A stretch of DNA of 64,000 bases from JBMNNS01 sp050942625 (GTDB lineage: Bacteria > Bacillota > Dethiobacteria > DTU022 > UBA8154), in assembly GCA_050942625.1 (NCBI GenBank), contig JBMNNS010000001.1, forward strand, positions 18,682-82,681. Reading direction: 5' to 3'. Under the pieces are notes generated by a model, which saw only the letters and a list, made by a program, of their open reading frames with translations, made no database searches and was not told where the DNA came from. The translations under genes were made by a program, and so were the position numbers. The stretch's first letter is position 1. Every line of letters starts with the position of its first letter. Shown here piece after piece: positions 1-8,750 of this stretch.

Positions 1-545
1 TCTAGAACCACCATGCAAGCACCTGCTTCTTCCAGTGCTAAGGAGTCCTCAACCATTTTCCTTGCCACTGTGGGATCCTTGCCCTGGACTTTAAAGCCCC
101 CCAGCTGACCTACCGATTGTGGAGTTAGCCCCAGGTGCCCTACTAACGGAATACCTGCTTGTGTAATAGCTCGAACTGCTTCAATAATTTCCAGTCCACC
201 TTCGAGTTTGACGGCCTGGGCCCCGCTTTCCTGAATAATCCTCCCGGCGTTACGAAGGGCATTTTTGGGACTTACTTCATAGGTTAAAAATGGCATGTCT
301 ACAATCACGAAAGCCTTTTTACTGCCTCTGACAACTGCTTTACCATGGTGAATCATATCGTCGAGAGTAACAGGCAGCGTGTCCTGGTAACCCAGCACAA
401 CCATCCCTAAAGAGTCTCCAACCAGAATAGTTTCCACCCCTGCCTCGTCTACCAACTGTGCAGTTGGAAAATCATAAGCTGTGATCATGGTAATCTTTTC
501 ATTGTTTTCTTTCATCTTTTTAAAATCGAGAGTGGTAAAACGCAT
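1..545 (-). CDS. panB: 3-methyl-2-oxobutanoate hydroxymethyltransferase (ketopantoate hydroxymethyltransferase), 3' part missing
   Basis: PanB transfers a hydroxymethyl group from methylenetetrahydrofolate to 2-ketoisovalerate, making ketopantoate, the first committed step of pantothenate/CoA synthesis in the cytoplasm. About 181 N-terminal residues are visible. They show the family's opening ([20 protein letters not shown]), the [19 protein letters not shown] block and VKLEGGLE, which match PanB well. The gene runs off the left edge, so roughly the last third (about 90-100 residues) is outside. The ATG at 543-545 has TAGGAGG six bases upstream. It lies only four bases after the stop of the DUF2520 gene, so the two are almost certainly co-transcribed and translationally coupled. 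The leader upstream of that gene would control both. Confidence 0.96.
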   Translation of the reverse strand, partial: MRFTTLDFKKMKENNEKITMITAYDFPTAQLVDEAGVETILVGDSLGMVVLGYQDTLPVTLDDMIHHGKAVVRGSKKAFVIVDMPFLTYEVSPKNALRNAGRIIQESGAQAVKLEGGLEIIEAVRAITQAGIPLVGHLGLTPQSVGQLGGFKVQGKDPTVARKMVEDSLALEEAGACMVVL

Positions 546-549
546 TTTT

Positions 550-1416
550 TTAGCCTCCTAATAATTTTTTTAAGGCTTTTTGCCCTTCTTCCTGCAGGGT
601 TCCTTTCCTAACGGCAAGCCCGGCAGTATAAATTCCCAGTTCTTTGTACAGCGGCAAAAAATCCGGGATTAGTTCCTTTAATTGTTTAAGATGAGCGCTA
701 ATAGTGGGAAGATCACCCCTGGCAATCGGGCCGGTTAAAGCTTTTTCAGTGCCAAGCTCCTTGATGTTTTTTAGTGTGGAATCAATAAGAGGGGATAGGG
801 CTTCCATCGCCTGTCCAGCAGAAATCCCCATTGGCTCATACATCAAAAAAGCCATATCCATCAGTGAGGAAAGATAGTTACAGGCTACACATGCTGCCGC
901 ATGATAAAGGGCTTTCATTTCCGTGGGTATAGAAAGCATCTTTCCTTCCAGGGCTGTTACCAATTCCTCTGCAACAGGGTAGGCTTCCTTGTCTCCTTCT
1001 ACAGCATAATAGGTGCCCGGCAAGGAACGTATTCCCACTTCAAACCCTGGAAATGTTTGCAGGGGGTGAAAAGAGATTACTTGGGCACCTTCTTTACTTG
1101 CTGAAAGCAAAACACTGGAACTATGGGCTCCACTTGTATGCAAAACCAACTGTCCTTTTTTAAAAGCATCCCGAGCTGCCATTTGTTCACATACTTCCTC
1201 AATAAGACGATCAGGGGTTGTAATAAACACTATTTCCGCATCTGCCGCAGCCTTTGCTGGATCATCAAAAACTGCACAGTCCAATAATCTGGCTGCTGTT
1301 TCCCTTGAAGCCTGAGTTTTAGCAGTAGCGGCCAGAATCCGGTAACCTTTTTCTTTCAAAGCATAACCCAGGACCTTTCCTACGTTTCCAGCACCAATGA
1401 TTGATATTGTTTTCAT
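550..1416 (-). CDS. Rossmann-fold DUF2520 oxidoreductase, candidate ketopantoate reductase
   Basis: A 288-aa protein with an N-terminal NAD(P)-binding glycine motif ([10 protein letters not shown], residues 4-13), FITTPD and [14 protein letters not shown] further on, and a helical C-terminal half. This is the Rossmann-like plus DUF2520 architecture, related to prephenate dehydrogenase and 6-phosphogluconate dehydrogenase folds. Its stop is four bases before panB. By position it could supply the ketopantoate reductase step, as the non-PanE enzyme called PanG does elsewhere; that role is inference. The open frame extends 18 codons further upstream, but I chose the ATG at 1414-1416 because AAGGTGG precedes it and the Rossmann beta-strand starts immediately. 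The upstream part of the frame lies in a hairpin leader. Confidence 0.85.
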   Translation of the reverse strand: MKTISIIGAGNVGKVLGYALKEKGYRILAATAKTQASRETAARLLDCAVFDDPAKAAADAEIVFITTPDRLIEEVCEQMAARDAFKKGQLVLHTSGAHSSSVLLSASKEGAQVISFHPLQTFPGFEVGIRSLPGTYYAVEGDKEAYPVAEELVTALEGKMLSIPTEMKALYHAAACVACNYLSSLMDMAFLMYEPMGISAGQAMEALSPLIDSTLKNIKELGTEKALTGPIARGDLPTISAHLKQLKELIPDFLPLYKELGIYTAGLAVRKGTLQEEGQKALKKLLGG

Positions 1417-1433
1417 GACCACCTTACCCCGTA

Positions 1434-1468
1434 TAAAATAATAAAGCCTTTCTGCCGAGCAGAAAGGC
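1434..1468 (-). terminator. Intrinsic terminator/attenuator in the leader of the DUF2520-panB operon
   Basis: A perfect 10-bp stem (GCCTTTCTGC / GCAGAAAGGC, loop TCG on the minus strand, 1446-1468) is followed in the transcription direction by TTTATTATTTTAT. It sits between a good promoter (1594-1622) and the start codon at 1416, so it could end transcription before the operon. It could instead end read-through from the M42 genes, but the intervening promoter favours attenuation. Confidence 0.65.
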
Positions 1469-1587
1469 ACAGTATGACCCTTTTCATGTACCCCTGTCCC
1501 GGTCCTGTATCTGGCTCCAGGCAGAAAAAAAGGTTTATTGATTTGTTTTTTAAAAATTACGCTGGTGCAGGTTCCGGTTCCCGCCCA
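1469..1587 (-). promoter_or_regulatory. Structured 5' leader of the DUF2520-panB operon (possible pan-type cis RNA)
   Basis: Between the predicted transcription start (about 1587) and the terminator hairpin lies about 120 nt with several short self-complementary segments, for example GACC pairing with GGTC and GTA-ATGA pairing with TCAT-AC with one or two unpaired bases. Firmicute panB operons are known to carry a small structured leader called the pan motif. I could not match its consensus by eye, so the identity is a hypothesis. Confidence 0.4.
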
Positions 1588-1593
1588 AAAAAT

Positions 1594-1622
1594 ATTTTAC
1601 CATTTTTTAAAACAAGATGCAA
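1594..1622 (-). promoter_or_regulatory. SigA-type promoter of the DUF2520-panB operon
   Basis: On the minus strand a -35 box TTGCAT and a -10 box TAAAAT are separated by exactly 17 nt. The promoter lies just after the stop of the last M42 gene (1649), so the pantothenate genes have their own start separate from the peptidase operon. Confidence 0.7.
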
Positions 1623-1648
1623 GAACAAAATTGCTTATATTTAAGTTT

Positions 1649-2647
1649 TTACGGCCACTTATCCTTTAATATCTCCAATAATAGGGTAATACCGTTTTCT
1701 ATGTCCTTCAGGTCGACTATTTCTGCCGGTGTATGTACATAGCGGCAGGGAATGGATAACACCCCGGCTGGAACACCCTCCCTGGAAAGATGAATTGCGC
1801 CGGCATCAGTGCCGCCCCTTTCTAGTATTTCCAATTGATAAGGAATTTTATTTTTCTCTGCAATTTCTATCATCCGGCCTGTCACCTCAGGATGACAAAT
1901 GATAGATGAATCTTTAATTTTTATGGCAGGACCTTTGCCCAGAGAAACCTCCATTTTGAATTCAGGTTTTGGTGTGTCGCCTACCCTGGTTACATCTACC
2001 GCTATCCCATAGTCCGGTTTGAGGCGATATGCAATAGGGCCGGCCCCTCTGAGTCCAACCTCCTCCTGCACAGTAAAGACAAAATAAAGATTGTTTGGCA
2101 ATGAATCCGGGACTTTTTTCAAGGTCTCCAACAAAACTGCGCAACCGACGCGGTTATCCAATGATTTGGCAACAATTCTGTCCCCATTTTGGTGAAAGGA
2201 GGCAAAAAAAGCAGCTGTATCACCTATTCTAACCATTTTCAGGGCTTCATCCCTATCTTTAGCCCCTATATCAATATATAATTTGTTTAGGGCCAGGTCT
2301 TTTCGTTGTTTAAGCTTTTCCTGCCCAATAACCCCGACTGTCCCATTACTAAAAATTACTTTAGAGCCAACCAGAGTGTTTAGCAGAAGGCCACCGATGT
2401 TGGTAAAACGTAAAAACCCTTTTTCATCAATAAAGGTAACCATAAAACCGATTTCATCCATATGGGCTGCCAACAAAATGTCCTTTTTTGCAGCAGGGCT
2501 TTTTTTGATTGCAACTAAATTTCCAAGGGGATCAATAAAGATTTCATCACAATACTTTTTTGCCTCTTCTTCAATCAATAAGCGTATTTTTTGCTCAGAA
2601 CCTGCAGGCCCAAAGGTTGCGGTTAGCTTTTGAATTAAATCCCTCAT
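1649..2647 (-). CDS. M42 family metallopeptidase (glutamyl aminopeptidase/FrvX-like), paralog 1
   Basis: A 332-aa cytoplasmic di-metal aminopeptidase of the TET/YsdC type that trims N-terminal residues from peptides. The metal and catalytic motifs are present in order: AAHMDEIGF (His ligand), KSLDNRVGC (bridging Asp), VQEEVGLRGA (catalytic Glu and metal Glu), IAVDVT (Asp ligand) and RYVHTPAE (His ligand). The length is typical. It is the last gene of a three-paralog run; the previous stop and this ATG abut as TAA-A-TG with one base between, and AGGGGG precedes the start. Substrate preference cannot be told from sequence; M42 members include glutamyl, leucyl and lysyl aminopeptidases. Confidence 0.93.
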   Translation of the reverse strand: MRDLIQKLTATFGPAGSEQKIRLLIEEEAKKYCDEIFIDPLGNLVAIKKSPAAKKDILLAAHMDEIGFMVTFIDEKGFLRFTNIGGLLLNTLVGSKVIFSNGTVGVIGQEKLKQRKDLALNKLYIDIGAKDRDEALKMVRIGDTAAFFASFHQNGDRIVAKSLDNRVGCAVLLETLKKVPDSLPNNLYFVFTVQEEVGLRGAGPIAYRLKPDYGIAVDVTRVGDTPKPEFKMEVSLGKGPAIKIKDSSIICHPEVTGRMIEIAEKNKIPYQLEILERGGTDAGAIHLSREGVPAGVLSIPCRYVHTPAEIVDLKDIENGITLLLEILKDKWP

Positions 2648-2648
2648 T

Positions 2649-3668
2649 TTACAACCCCCTTATGTTAACTGATCTAATAAAGGAATCTACTATTTCCACA
2701 AGGTGTCTCCAATCATCAAGGCATAACTGAGAAACCGGTGTATGAATATAGCGGCAGGGCGTAGAAATCACACCGGAGATAACACCACCACGGGAAACTG
2801 AAACGGCTCCAGCATCAGTAAAGCTGCCGGTATAACGGCGAAATTGATAGGGCCTTTTTTCTTGCTCGGCTATTTCGATCAAACGCTCAAGAAGCTTAGG
2901 GTGCGTAATAACTGAATTATCCATTAAGGTAAAAGCGGGACCAGAGCCCAGGGACGTAGAATGATCTTGTTCCTTAGCACCCGGCACATCAACCGCCAGC
3001 GTTGTTTCAATGATGAGGGCAATCTCAGGTTTTACATGGTAAGCGGCTACTTTTGCCCCCCTAATTCCAACCTCCTCCTGGACTGTAAAGACTGCGGTAA
3101 AGTTAAAGGGGTAATCCCTTTTTAGGATCTGCAACAGAGCTGCACACCCTGCCCTGTTGTCCAGCGCTTTGCCCCTGAAATAATGGTCAGTGCTTTCTGC
3201 TGTGGTATCAAAAGTAACGTAATCACCTATTTTGACATGCTTTTCGGCCTCTTCCTTATTTTTTACACCAATATCAATATATAATTGCTCAACTTCCAGT
3301 GTTTTTTGGCGTTCTTCTTTTTTTTGCAGGTGAATGGCTTTAGCACCAATCACACCACTAATACCGCGGGAACCAATTTTAACGGGCTTGGAAACAAGAA
3401 AATCCTTGTTAACCCCACCTACTAAATAAAAACGCAGGTGGCCGTTTTTTTCTATGGAGGAAATCATTAAACCAACCTCATCCATATGGGCAGAAAGCAT
3501 AAGGCTTTGTTCCCCAGCAGTTCCCCCTTCTTTGAAGGCATACAGATTACCCATGGTGTCCACATAATTTTTTATACCCCAGGCCTCCAATTTTTCTCTA
3601 ATAAAATTTCTAACCCTTCTTTCATCACCGGAAACACCACTTATTTGGGAAAGTTCTTTTAGATACAT
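2649..3668 (-). CDS. M42 family metallopeptidase, paralog 2 (Glu in place of a metal-ligand Asp)
   Basis: A 339-aa M42 aminopeptidase with SAHMDEVGLM, KALDNRAGC, VQEEVGIRGA and RYIHTPVS. Where its neighbours have AVDVT or AIDVC, this copy reads LIIETTLAVD, so the Asp metal ligand is replaced by Glu, or shifted to the nearby Asp. A carboxylate is kept, so the enzyme is probably active; a changed specificity is inference. The start at 3668 has GGAGGGATTAAG directly upstream and overlaps the preceding gene by 10 nt. A three-gene M42 run suggests different subunits or specificities, since related enzymes form large homo- or hetero-dodecamers. Confidence 0.92.
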   Translation of the reverse strand: MYLKELSQISGVSGDERRVRNFIREKLEAWGIKNYVDTMGNLYAFKEGGTAGEQSLMLSAHMDEVGLMISSIEKNGHLRFYLVGGVNKDFLVSKPVKIGSRGISGVIGAKAIHLQKKEERQKTLEVEQLYIDIGVKNKEEAEKHVKIGDYVTFDTTAESTDHYFRGKALDNRAGCAALLQILKRDYPFNFTAVFTVQEEVGIRGAKVAAYHVKPEIALIIETTLAVDVPGAKEQDHSTSLGSGPAFTLMDNSVITHPKLLERLIEIAEQEKRPYQFRRYTGSFTDAGAVSVSRGGVISGVISTPCRYIHTPVSQLCLDDWRHLVEIVDSFIRSVNIRGL

Positions 3669-4711
3669 CTTAATCCCTCCACAAATTCCTCATCTATCCC
3701 TGCTACAAAATAAGCAAGCAACCTGCCGGCAACCCTGATATCCTCCAGGTCAACCAGCTCAACGGAAGTATGCATGTAGCGTAATGGTATAGAAAGAAGC
3801 CCGGTTGGTACACCTTCCAGGCTTACCTGGATAGCCCTGGCATCAGTTCCGGTAGGGCCTGGGGAAATATCCTTCTGGCAAGGAAGATGATATTCATGGG
3901 CGATTTGCTGTAGTTTTTCAGCAACATGGGGATGTATGTTTGGTCCATAGGTGACAACCGGTCCTTTACCCAGCTCAGAAACTTCATGTTCCGCTGCCCC
4001 CGGAAAATTGCCATGGCAAACATCGATAGCAATACCGATATCAGGGGCAATACCATATGTCGAAGTTATGGCACCCCTTACGCCCACTTCTTCCTGGACA
4101 GTCGCCACCATATAAACATCAGCTTCGTGGTTAATACGGGTTAGCTCTTGCAGGCATTGCCATAAAACCGCCACCCCGGCACGATCATCGAGTGCTTTAC
4201 CGGCCCGGCATTTATTCTGGAGGGTAAGAAATTTTCTTTTAATAGCCACAACATTTCCAGGTTTGATAAGCTCACGAACTACTTCCGCCGGAAGGCCGGT
4301 GTCAATAAACAAATCTTCCATTTTGACACCCTTACCTTTTTCCGAGGCTTTTTTTAGGTGAGGTGCCTTAAAACCAATTATACCAGTCACAGGCTTTTGA
4401 CCATATACAGTCACTTCCTGACCTGTTAGGGTACGCTGATCAAAACCCCCAATAGCTGTAAAGCGCAGGAAACCTTCGTCTTCCAACCTGGTAACCATTA
4501 GCCCAATTTCATCCATATGGGCACATAAAATGATCCTTGGCCTCCCTTTTCCCTTTCCTTTTTTATATAGAATAAGGTTTCCCAGACTATCTTTTCTGAT
4601 ACTATCCAATTGGGGAGCAAAAATATTTTTAATATAGTTACTTACGTCTTTTTCAAAACCTGAAACACCATCTATTTCTGTTATTTTTTGTAACAGATCA
4701 TGCAAATCCAA
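3659..4711 (-). CDS. M42 family metallopeptidase, paralog 3
   Basis: A 350-aa M42 aminopeptidase, first of the three in transcription order. Motifs: CAHMDEIGLM, KALDDRAGVAVL, VQEEVGVRGA, IGIAIDVC, TGTDARAIQ and RYMHTSVE, with all five metal ligands present. The start is a TTG at 4709-4711, chosen because GGAAGGAGGT lies about nine bases upstream; no in-frame ATG is near. It sits 44 nt after the MetE/UROD-like gene in the same direction and overlaps paralog 2 by 10 nt, so it likely belongs to one transcript with both. A role in intracellular peptide turnover is the family's usual one. Confidence 0.92.
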   Translation of the reverse strand: MDLHDLLQKITEIDGVSGFEKDVSNYIKNIFAPQLDSIRKDSLGNLILYKKGKGKGRPRIILCAHMDEIGLMVTRLEDEGFLRFTAIGGFDQRTLTGQEVTVYGQKPVTGIIGFKAPHLKKASEKGKGVKMEDLFIDTGLPAEVVRELIKPGNVVAIKRKFLTLQNKCRAGKALDDRAGVAVLWQCLQELTRINHEADVYMVATVQEEVGVRGAITSTYGIAPDIGIAIDVCHGNFPGAAEHEVSELGKGPVVTYGPNIHPHVAEKLQQIAHEYHLPCQKDISPGPTGTDARAIQVSLEGVPTGLLSIPLRYMHTSVELVDLEDIRVAGRLLAYFVAGIDEEFVEGLRCI

Positions 4712-4755
4712 TAAAAACTAACCTCCTTCCACAATTGCCCTTTTTTATACTAATA

Positions 4756-5862
4756 CTAAGTTTGTTTGTTTTGCTCTGGGAAGTTATTATAAAGTATTTC
4801 TTGTAGTTCCCTGGTAACTGCATAAACTTTTTCGGCCTGGGGGATGGTTAGGGTCCCTGTGCCGCAACTGGGTGTAATTAAATACTGTTTTGTTAAAAGC
4901 CCGGGATCAACCCCCTTCTGTGCCAGGCGCTGCACCAAGGCATAAAACCTTTCCTTTAAAGATTGGGCATTTTCCTTTTCAATAGCTTCCGAGGTTGGAA
5001 CGATGCCCCAGGCCAGACAGCCGCCCCGGCGCAAAAAGGAGTTCAATTCTTCAGCATAGACTAGCATGGAATCAAAATAGTTATAAGCATCAAAATTAAT
5101 AATATCAAAGGGCAACTCCAGTAAAAGGGACCAGTCCACCCCAGAACAACAATGTACGCCTGCATAAGCATCTTCAGCTTTGATTGCAAAAAGGACATCT
5201 TCAATACTGGCAGATATGTCATCCCTTGAGAGGGAAATAAAGGAAGATTGGCCATAGCAGTATATTGCTGGATCGTCAATAAAGATTACTACAGGTAAGG
5301 AATGTTTTTTTAATTCCCGTATCTGGGCCCTTGATATTAAAGCTAAAAGCTTATTAATGATATCCCGCAGTTCTTCTTCATAAAAAGCAACAGTACCGTC
5401 TTCTGTACTAATCTGTAAACCAATGGTAAGTGGCCCACCAACATGGCCTTTTAGAAAGGCAGGCCTTTTCCCAGGTTTATCCCATTTTTCTTTTAAAAAA
5501 GCGTAAAAACCTGCTGCCGCATCGGCAGGAAAAGAAAAAAAAGAAAGTACTTCTTCCTTTCCCTTGCCCTCTTCTAAAGAATCCAAATAAAATTGATAAA
5601 ACTGTTCAAGCTTACCTAACCAGCCCTTCTCTTTGTTAAGGAAAAAAGGTGTATCATCTTTTTCTATTTCAAGCATTTTTAATTTTACCAGCGGGGTCAA
5701 ATTTTGCCTGACAAAACTTTCTTTTCTTCCACGTTTTGGGAGTTGGGGCCAGTGTGGTCCATGGGGCAAATATTCTTTTATAAGATCTATAGCTTGATCA
5801 GCTTCCTGATGGGGTGTACTTCCAACGCCTGTTGCTAAACCATAAAGAAATCCATTCTGCAA
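4756..5862 (-). CDS. MetE-C/UROD-superfamily protein (cobalamin-independent methionine synthase-like)
   Basis: A 368-aa TIM-barrel protein resembling the C-terminal half of MetE, widespread in anaerobes without the MetE N-terminal domain. It opens with YGLATGVGSTPHQ, typical of this group, and has GVHCCSG (His-x-Cys zinc ligands) and ITPSCGTGTL (third Cys), as in MetE. Such short proteins are thought to be zinc-dependent methyltransferases, possibly taking methyl groups from a corrinoid protein; the methyl donor cannot be inferred here. The start is TTG at 5860-5862 with GGAGGGG five bases upstream. It lies 40 nt behind cimA, so it is probably in that operon. Confidence 0.82.
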   Translation of the reverse strand: MQNGFLYGLATGVGSTPHQEADQAIDLIKEYLPHGPHWPQLPKRGRKESFVRQNLTPLVKLKMLEIEKDDTPFFLNKEKGWLGKLEQFYQFYLDSLEEGKGKEEVLSFFSFPADAAAGFYAFLKEKWDKPGKRPAFLKGHVGGPLTIGLQISTEDGTVAFYEEELRDIINKLLALISRAQIRELKKHSLPVVIFIDDPAIYCYGQSSFISLSRDDISASIEDVLFAIKAEDAYAGVHCCSGVDWSLLLELPFDIINFDAYNYFDSMLVYAEELNSFLRRGGCLAWGIVPTSEAIEKENAQSLKERFYALVQRLAQKGVDPGLLTKQYLITPSCGTGTLTIPQAEKVYAVTRELQEILYNNFPEQNKQT

Positions 5863-5902
5863 ATGATCCCCTCCAAATACATAATTTAAGGTTCCATGTA
5901 AA

Positions 5903-7543
5903 TTAACAGCCGTTAACCATCCGTTCTTCTTCCCAGGTCATTTCTTTAAATGCCTTTTTAAAGTCATCAATTTTGGGGCTCTGGTTACAAAGCAAACCAT
6001 ATTCTACACTATCAACAAGGGCAATCCAACTGGCTTCAATAATATTTTCAGAAACCCCTACAGTCCCCCACTGTTTATTGTCGTCCTTGGAGAAAATAAG
6101 GACTCTAACTTTGGAGGCCGTGCCTTCTTTACCGTCAAAAACCCGGACTTTATAATCCACTAATTTAATTTTCTTCAGTTCCGGATATATTTCCTCCAAA
6201 GCTTTGCGCAAGGCACTGTCCATAGCATGCACAGGGCCGTTCCCTTCGGCAGCAGTATGAACAATCCTATCCCCAACCCTTAATTTAATAGTAGCTTCCA
6301 CATAGAAATCGTCTTCACGCCACTGTTTATCAACGATGACACGGAAACCCTCCAACTTAAAAAAAGGCTGGTAGGCTTTCATCGTTTTCCAGATCAGCAG
6401 TTCAAAGGATCCTTCTGCACCTTCAAACTGGTAACCCTCATGTTCCATTTTTTTGAGGGTATCAAGTATTTCTTTGGCTTCAGGATATGTGTTAATCAAT
6501 TGAATTTTATTTTCACGAACTTTTAAAAGGATGTTACTTTTACCGGAAAGCTCGGAAACCAAAATGCGCCTTTTATTGCCTATTTCCTCTGGAACAGCAT
6601 GTTCGTAGGTACAGGCATGTTTGGAAACGGCATCAACATGGAGCCCACCCTTATGCGTAAAGGCATTTCTGCCCACATACGGCTGGTTATCCTGGGGTGT
6701 CATGTTTGCCAGTTCGGCTACTACTTTAGAAATGTTGGTTAGTTCTTTTAATTGCTGGGAACTAAATTTATTAATCCCTAATTTAAATTGTATATTGGGT
6801 ATGATTGTGCATAGATCGGCGTTCCCACATCGCTCACCGTAGCCATTCACTGTCCCCTGCAAATGGGTTGCCCCGCTTTGCAAAGCAATAATGGTATTTG
6901 CCACAGCCATCCCACTGTCATTATGGGCATGAATCCCTAGAGGAACGGCAATTTCCTTTCTGATTTCCTCAATAATCTCCTGGATTTCCAGGGGCATGGT
7001 CCCACCATTTGTATCGCATAAAACAATGGTGTCAGCTCCACCTTTGGCTGCTGCCTTGATGGTTTCCAGGGCATAATGGGGATTGCTTTTATATCCGTCA
7101 AAAAAATGTTCTGCATCATAAAATACTTCCCGGTTTTTGTTTTTCAAGAAAGATACTGACTCCTCTATCATAGCAAGGTTCTCTTTGAGGGTCGTATCCA
7201 GGGCATTAAAAACATGGAAGTCCCAACTTTTCCCCACAATTGTAACGACAGGGGTATTCGCTTCTAGCAAAGCTTTAAGATTATTATCAAGTTCAACTTT
7301 TTGGTGGGCACGCCTTGTGCTGCCAAAAGCGGCAAGTTTGGCATTTTTTAAGGTTAGTTCCTGCACCTTCTGGAAAAAATCCAGATCTTTTGGGTTAGAT
7401 CCCGGCCATCCTCCCTCAATATAATCAACACCAAGATTATCTAGAAGTTTTACTATTTGAAGTTTATCACCCACAGAAAAAGAAATACCTTCTCTCTGGG
7501 CTCCATCCCGTAATGTTGTATCATAGATTATTACCTTATTCAT
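5903..7543 (-). CDS. cimA: (R)-citramalate synthase
   Basis: A 546-aa enzyme condensing acetyl-CoA and pyruvate to citramalate, the first step of the threonine-independent isoleucine route. The HMGL-like TIM barrel begins with [19 protein letters not shown] and contains [15 protein letters not shown], the metal-binding HxH, and [12 protein letters not shown]. The C-terminal third (about 400-520) matches a LeuA-type regulatory domain that normally senses the amino-acid end product. Length and N-terminus fit the CimA subgroup better than 2-isopropylmalate or homocitrate synthase. I chose the ATG at 7541-7543 because GGAGGAT lies just upstream; the frame's longer TTG start would place the SD inside the gene. 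A near-consensus promoter lies about 40 nt upstream, and no T-box is visible. Confidence 0.92.
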   Translation of the reverse strand: MNKVIIYDTTLRDGAQREGISFSVGDKLQIVKLLDNLGVDYIEGGWPGSNPKDLDFFQKVQELTLKNAKLAAFGSTRRAHQKVELDNNLKALLEANTPVVTIVGKSWDFHVFNALDTTLKENLAMIEESVSFLKNKNREVFYDAEHFFDGYKSNPHYALETIKAAAKGGADTIVLCDTNGGTMPLEIQEIIEEIRKEIAVPLGIHAHNDSGMAVANTIIALQSGATHLQGTVNGYGERCGNADLCTIIPNIQFKLGINKFSSQQLKELTNISKVVAELANMTPQDNQPYVGRNAFTHKGGLHVDAVSKHACTYEHAVPEEIGNKRRILVSELSGKSNILLKVRENKIQLINTYPEAKEILDTLKKMEHEGYQFEGAEGSFELLIWKTMKAYQPFFKLEGFRVIVDKQWREDDFYVEATIKLRVGDRIVHTAAEGNGPVHAMDSALRKALEEIYPELKKIKLVDYKVRVFDGKEGTASKVRVLIFSKDDNKQWGTVGVSENIIEASWIALVDSVEYGLLCNQSPKIDDFKKAFKEMTWEEERMVNGC

Positions 7544-7580
7544 AACATCCTCCAAAAAACCCCTCCTTAATTTAGCGCTA

Positions 7581-7609
7581 TTATACTATAATGCTAAAAA
7601 AGTGTCTAC
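7581..7609 (-). promoter_or_regulatory. SigA-type promoter of cimA
   Basis: On the minus strand TAGACA and TATAAT are separated by 17 nt. The predicted start is about 30 nt before the cimA ATG, leaving no room for a leader RNA, so cimA appears to be controlled at initiation or by allostery. Confidence 0.75.
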
Positions 7610-7670
7610 TACACACAGTTTATACTCCCACAATTGCCAAATACTAATTATAAATGGTTTTTTTATTGTA

Positions 7671-7700
7671 TGAATAGTTCCCCGGCAAAAGGATAACCTA
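7671..7700 (+). promoter_or_regulatory. Candidate sigma-G-like promoter of the small coat genes
   Basis: TGAATA, 17 nt, TAACCTA resembles the sigma-G pattern (TGHATA, about 17 nt, CATnHTA) with two mismatches in the -10 box. It is the best forespore-type match upstream of the coat-like gene pair. The match is imperfect. Confidence 0.3.
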
Positions 7701-7729
7701 AACAGGAAAACACGGAAAGGAGGGGTAAA

Positions 7730-7960
7730 ATGCAAACGACGACCAAGATCAAAAATATTGGCAAAGCCGAATTTATGTCTCTTTTTCACCAGTATCAAAG
7801 TGAATCCCTATGTTCCAAGAAACTATCCAACTATATGAATCAGGTTGAGGACACCACCTTGAAAAATATGCTCAGCCAAATGAGCATCCAGTGTCAGGAA
7901 AGGGCTGAAAATCTTTCATCACTACTACAAGAAGCCGGTGGTGGCCATTTACTAACTTAG
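7730..7960 (+). CDS. Small helical protein, CotF-like coat partner (unassigned)
   Basis: A 76-aa soluble, predicted all-helical protein (residues 12-70 are amphipathic) with no signal peptide or membrane segment. I do not recognise a precise family; size, helix pattern and position just before a CotF-type gene suggest a coat-associated or ferritin-like four-helix half protein. GGAGGGG precedes the ATG at 7730. Its stop is 23 nt before the next gene. The pair is plus-strand and diverges from cimA, unlike most of the window. Confidence 0.6.
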   Translation: MQTTTKIKNIGKAEFMSLFHQYQSESLCSKKLSNYMNQVEDTTLKNMLSQMSIQCQERAENLSSLLQEAGGGHLLT

Positions 7961-7982
7961 TACTAAGGAAGGAGGGCTATTA

Positions 7983-8219
7983 ATGCCACAAATGCAACAA
8001 TTCTCTGATAAGGATATTGCAAGCGACATTTTGTCGGGTTCAAAATTATTATCACAAGGGTATATGACGGCAATCCTTGAATCCCAGGATCAAAACCTGC
8101 GCCAAACTTTCCAAAATTATCATGATCAGTGTATAAACGAACACCATCAAATATTTCAAATGATGCAAAAAAACGGGTGGTATAAAGTTCCTATGATCCT
8201 TGATGAAAGCAGACCATAG
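7983..8219 (+). CDS. CotF-family spore coat protein
   Basis: A 78-aa protein with the CotF domain pattern: DKDIASDILSGSK near the N-terminus, a central YMTAILES, and an H-x(3)-IFQMMQKNGWY ending typical of the family. CotF-type proteins are small coat or spore-surface proteins in Bacilli and Clostridia; here there is one domain and no processing site. GGAGGG precedes the ATG, and the previous stop is 23 nt away. Together with sigE, sigG and spoIIGA it supports an endospore-forming host. Confidence 0.8.
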   Translation: MPQMQQFSDKDIASDILSGSKLLSQGYMTAILESQDQNLRQTFQNYHDQCINEHHQIFQMMQKNGWYKVPMILDESRP

Positions 8220-8242
8220 TATTTTCTAGGAGTGAATAGGTG

Positions 8243-8662
8243 ATGAGTCTTATCGAATGGAATCCCTTTAGGGAAATGGAAAAAGAAATGAGCAATTATT
8301 TAGAACGTTCTCCCTTTAGGTTCTTCGGTGGTTTTGGTACACCAAGAGTTGATATTTACCAAACCGAAAAGGATATTACAGTTAAGGCTGAAATACCGGG
8401 GGTTTCAAAGGAAGACCTCAATATTTTTATAGATGAAAATTCTATCCGGTTGTCGGGAAAAACCAAAAAGGACGAAGTGTTTAAGGACGAAAATGTCTAC
8501 AAAAGAGAAAGATATTTTGGTAGTTTTTCCAGAACAATACCTCTTCCTGCAGAGGTAAATTCGGAACAGGCAACAGCAGAATATCATGACGGTATACTAT
8601 CCATTACCGCTCCCAAAATTGAGCCTTCCAGAACCAGGGGCAGAAGGATTGATATCCATTAA
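8243..8662 (+). CDS. Hsp20-family small heat shock protein
   Basis: A 139-aa ATP-independent holdase chaperone. Residues about 35-130 form the alpha-crystallin domain: PRVDIYQTEKDITVKAEIPG, SIRLSGKTKK, and the closing AEYHDGILSITAPK. A short hydrophobic N-terminal arm and a C-terminal tail with an IxI-like RRIDIH follow the family plan. Start choice is between GTG at 8240 and ATG at 8243; AGGAG at 8228-8232 serves either and I took the ATG. It follows the coat gene by 23 nt and is closed by a strong hairpin that overlaps its stop. No CIRCE inverted repeat is visible upstream, so control probably comes from the shared promoter. Confidence 0.92.
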   Translation: MSLIEWNPFREMEKEMSNYLERSPFRFFGGFGTPRVDIYQTEKDITVKAEIPGVSKEDLNIFIDENSIRLSGKTKKDEVFKDENVYKRERYFGSFSRTIPLPAEVNSEQATAEYHDGILSITAPKIEPSRTRGRRIDIH

Positions 8663-8694
8663 GAAAACCAGGCTTTTGCCTGGTTTTCTTAATG
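8657..8694. terminator. Bidirectional intrinsic terminator between hsp20 and comM
   Basis: A perfect 17-bp stem with a TTTT loop; the arms begin CATTAAGAAAACCAGGC. Its A/T-rich base gives U-rich ends on both strands, fitting the convergent genes on either side. The hsp20 stop lies inside the left arm. Confidence 0.85.
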
Positions 8695-8750
8695 GGGTCC
8701 AGCTACATAAATACTGAAAAGAAAGTCTTTCATGCTTGTTTTTCTGTAAA

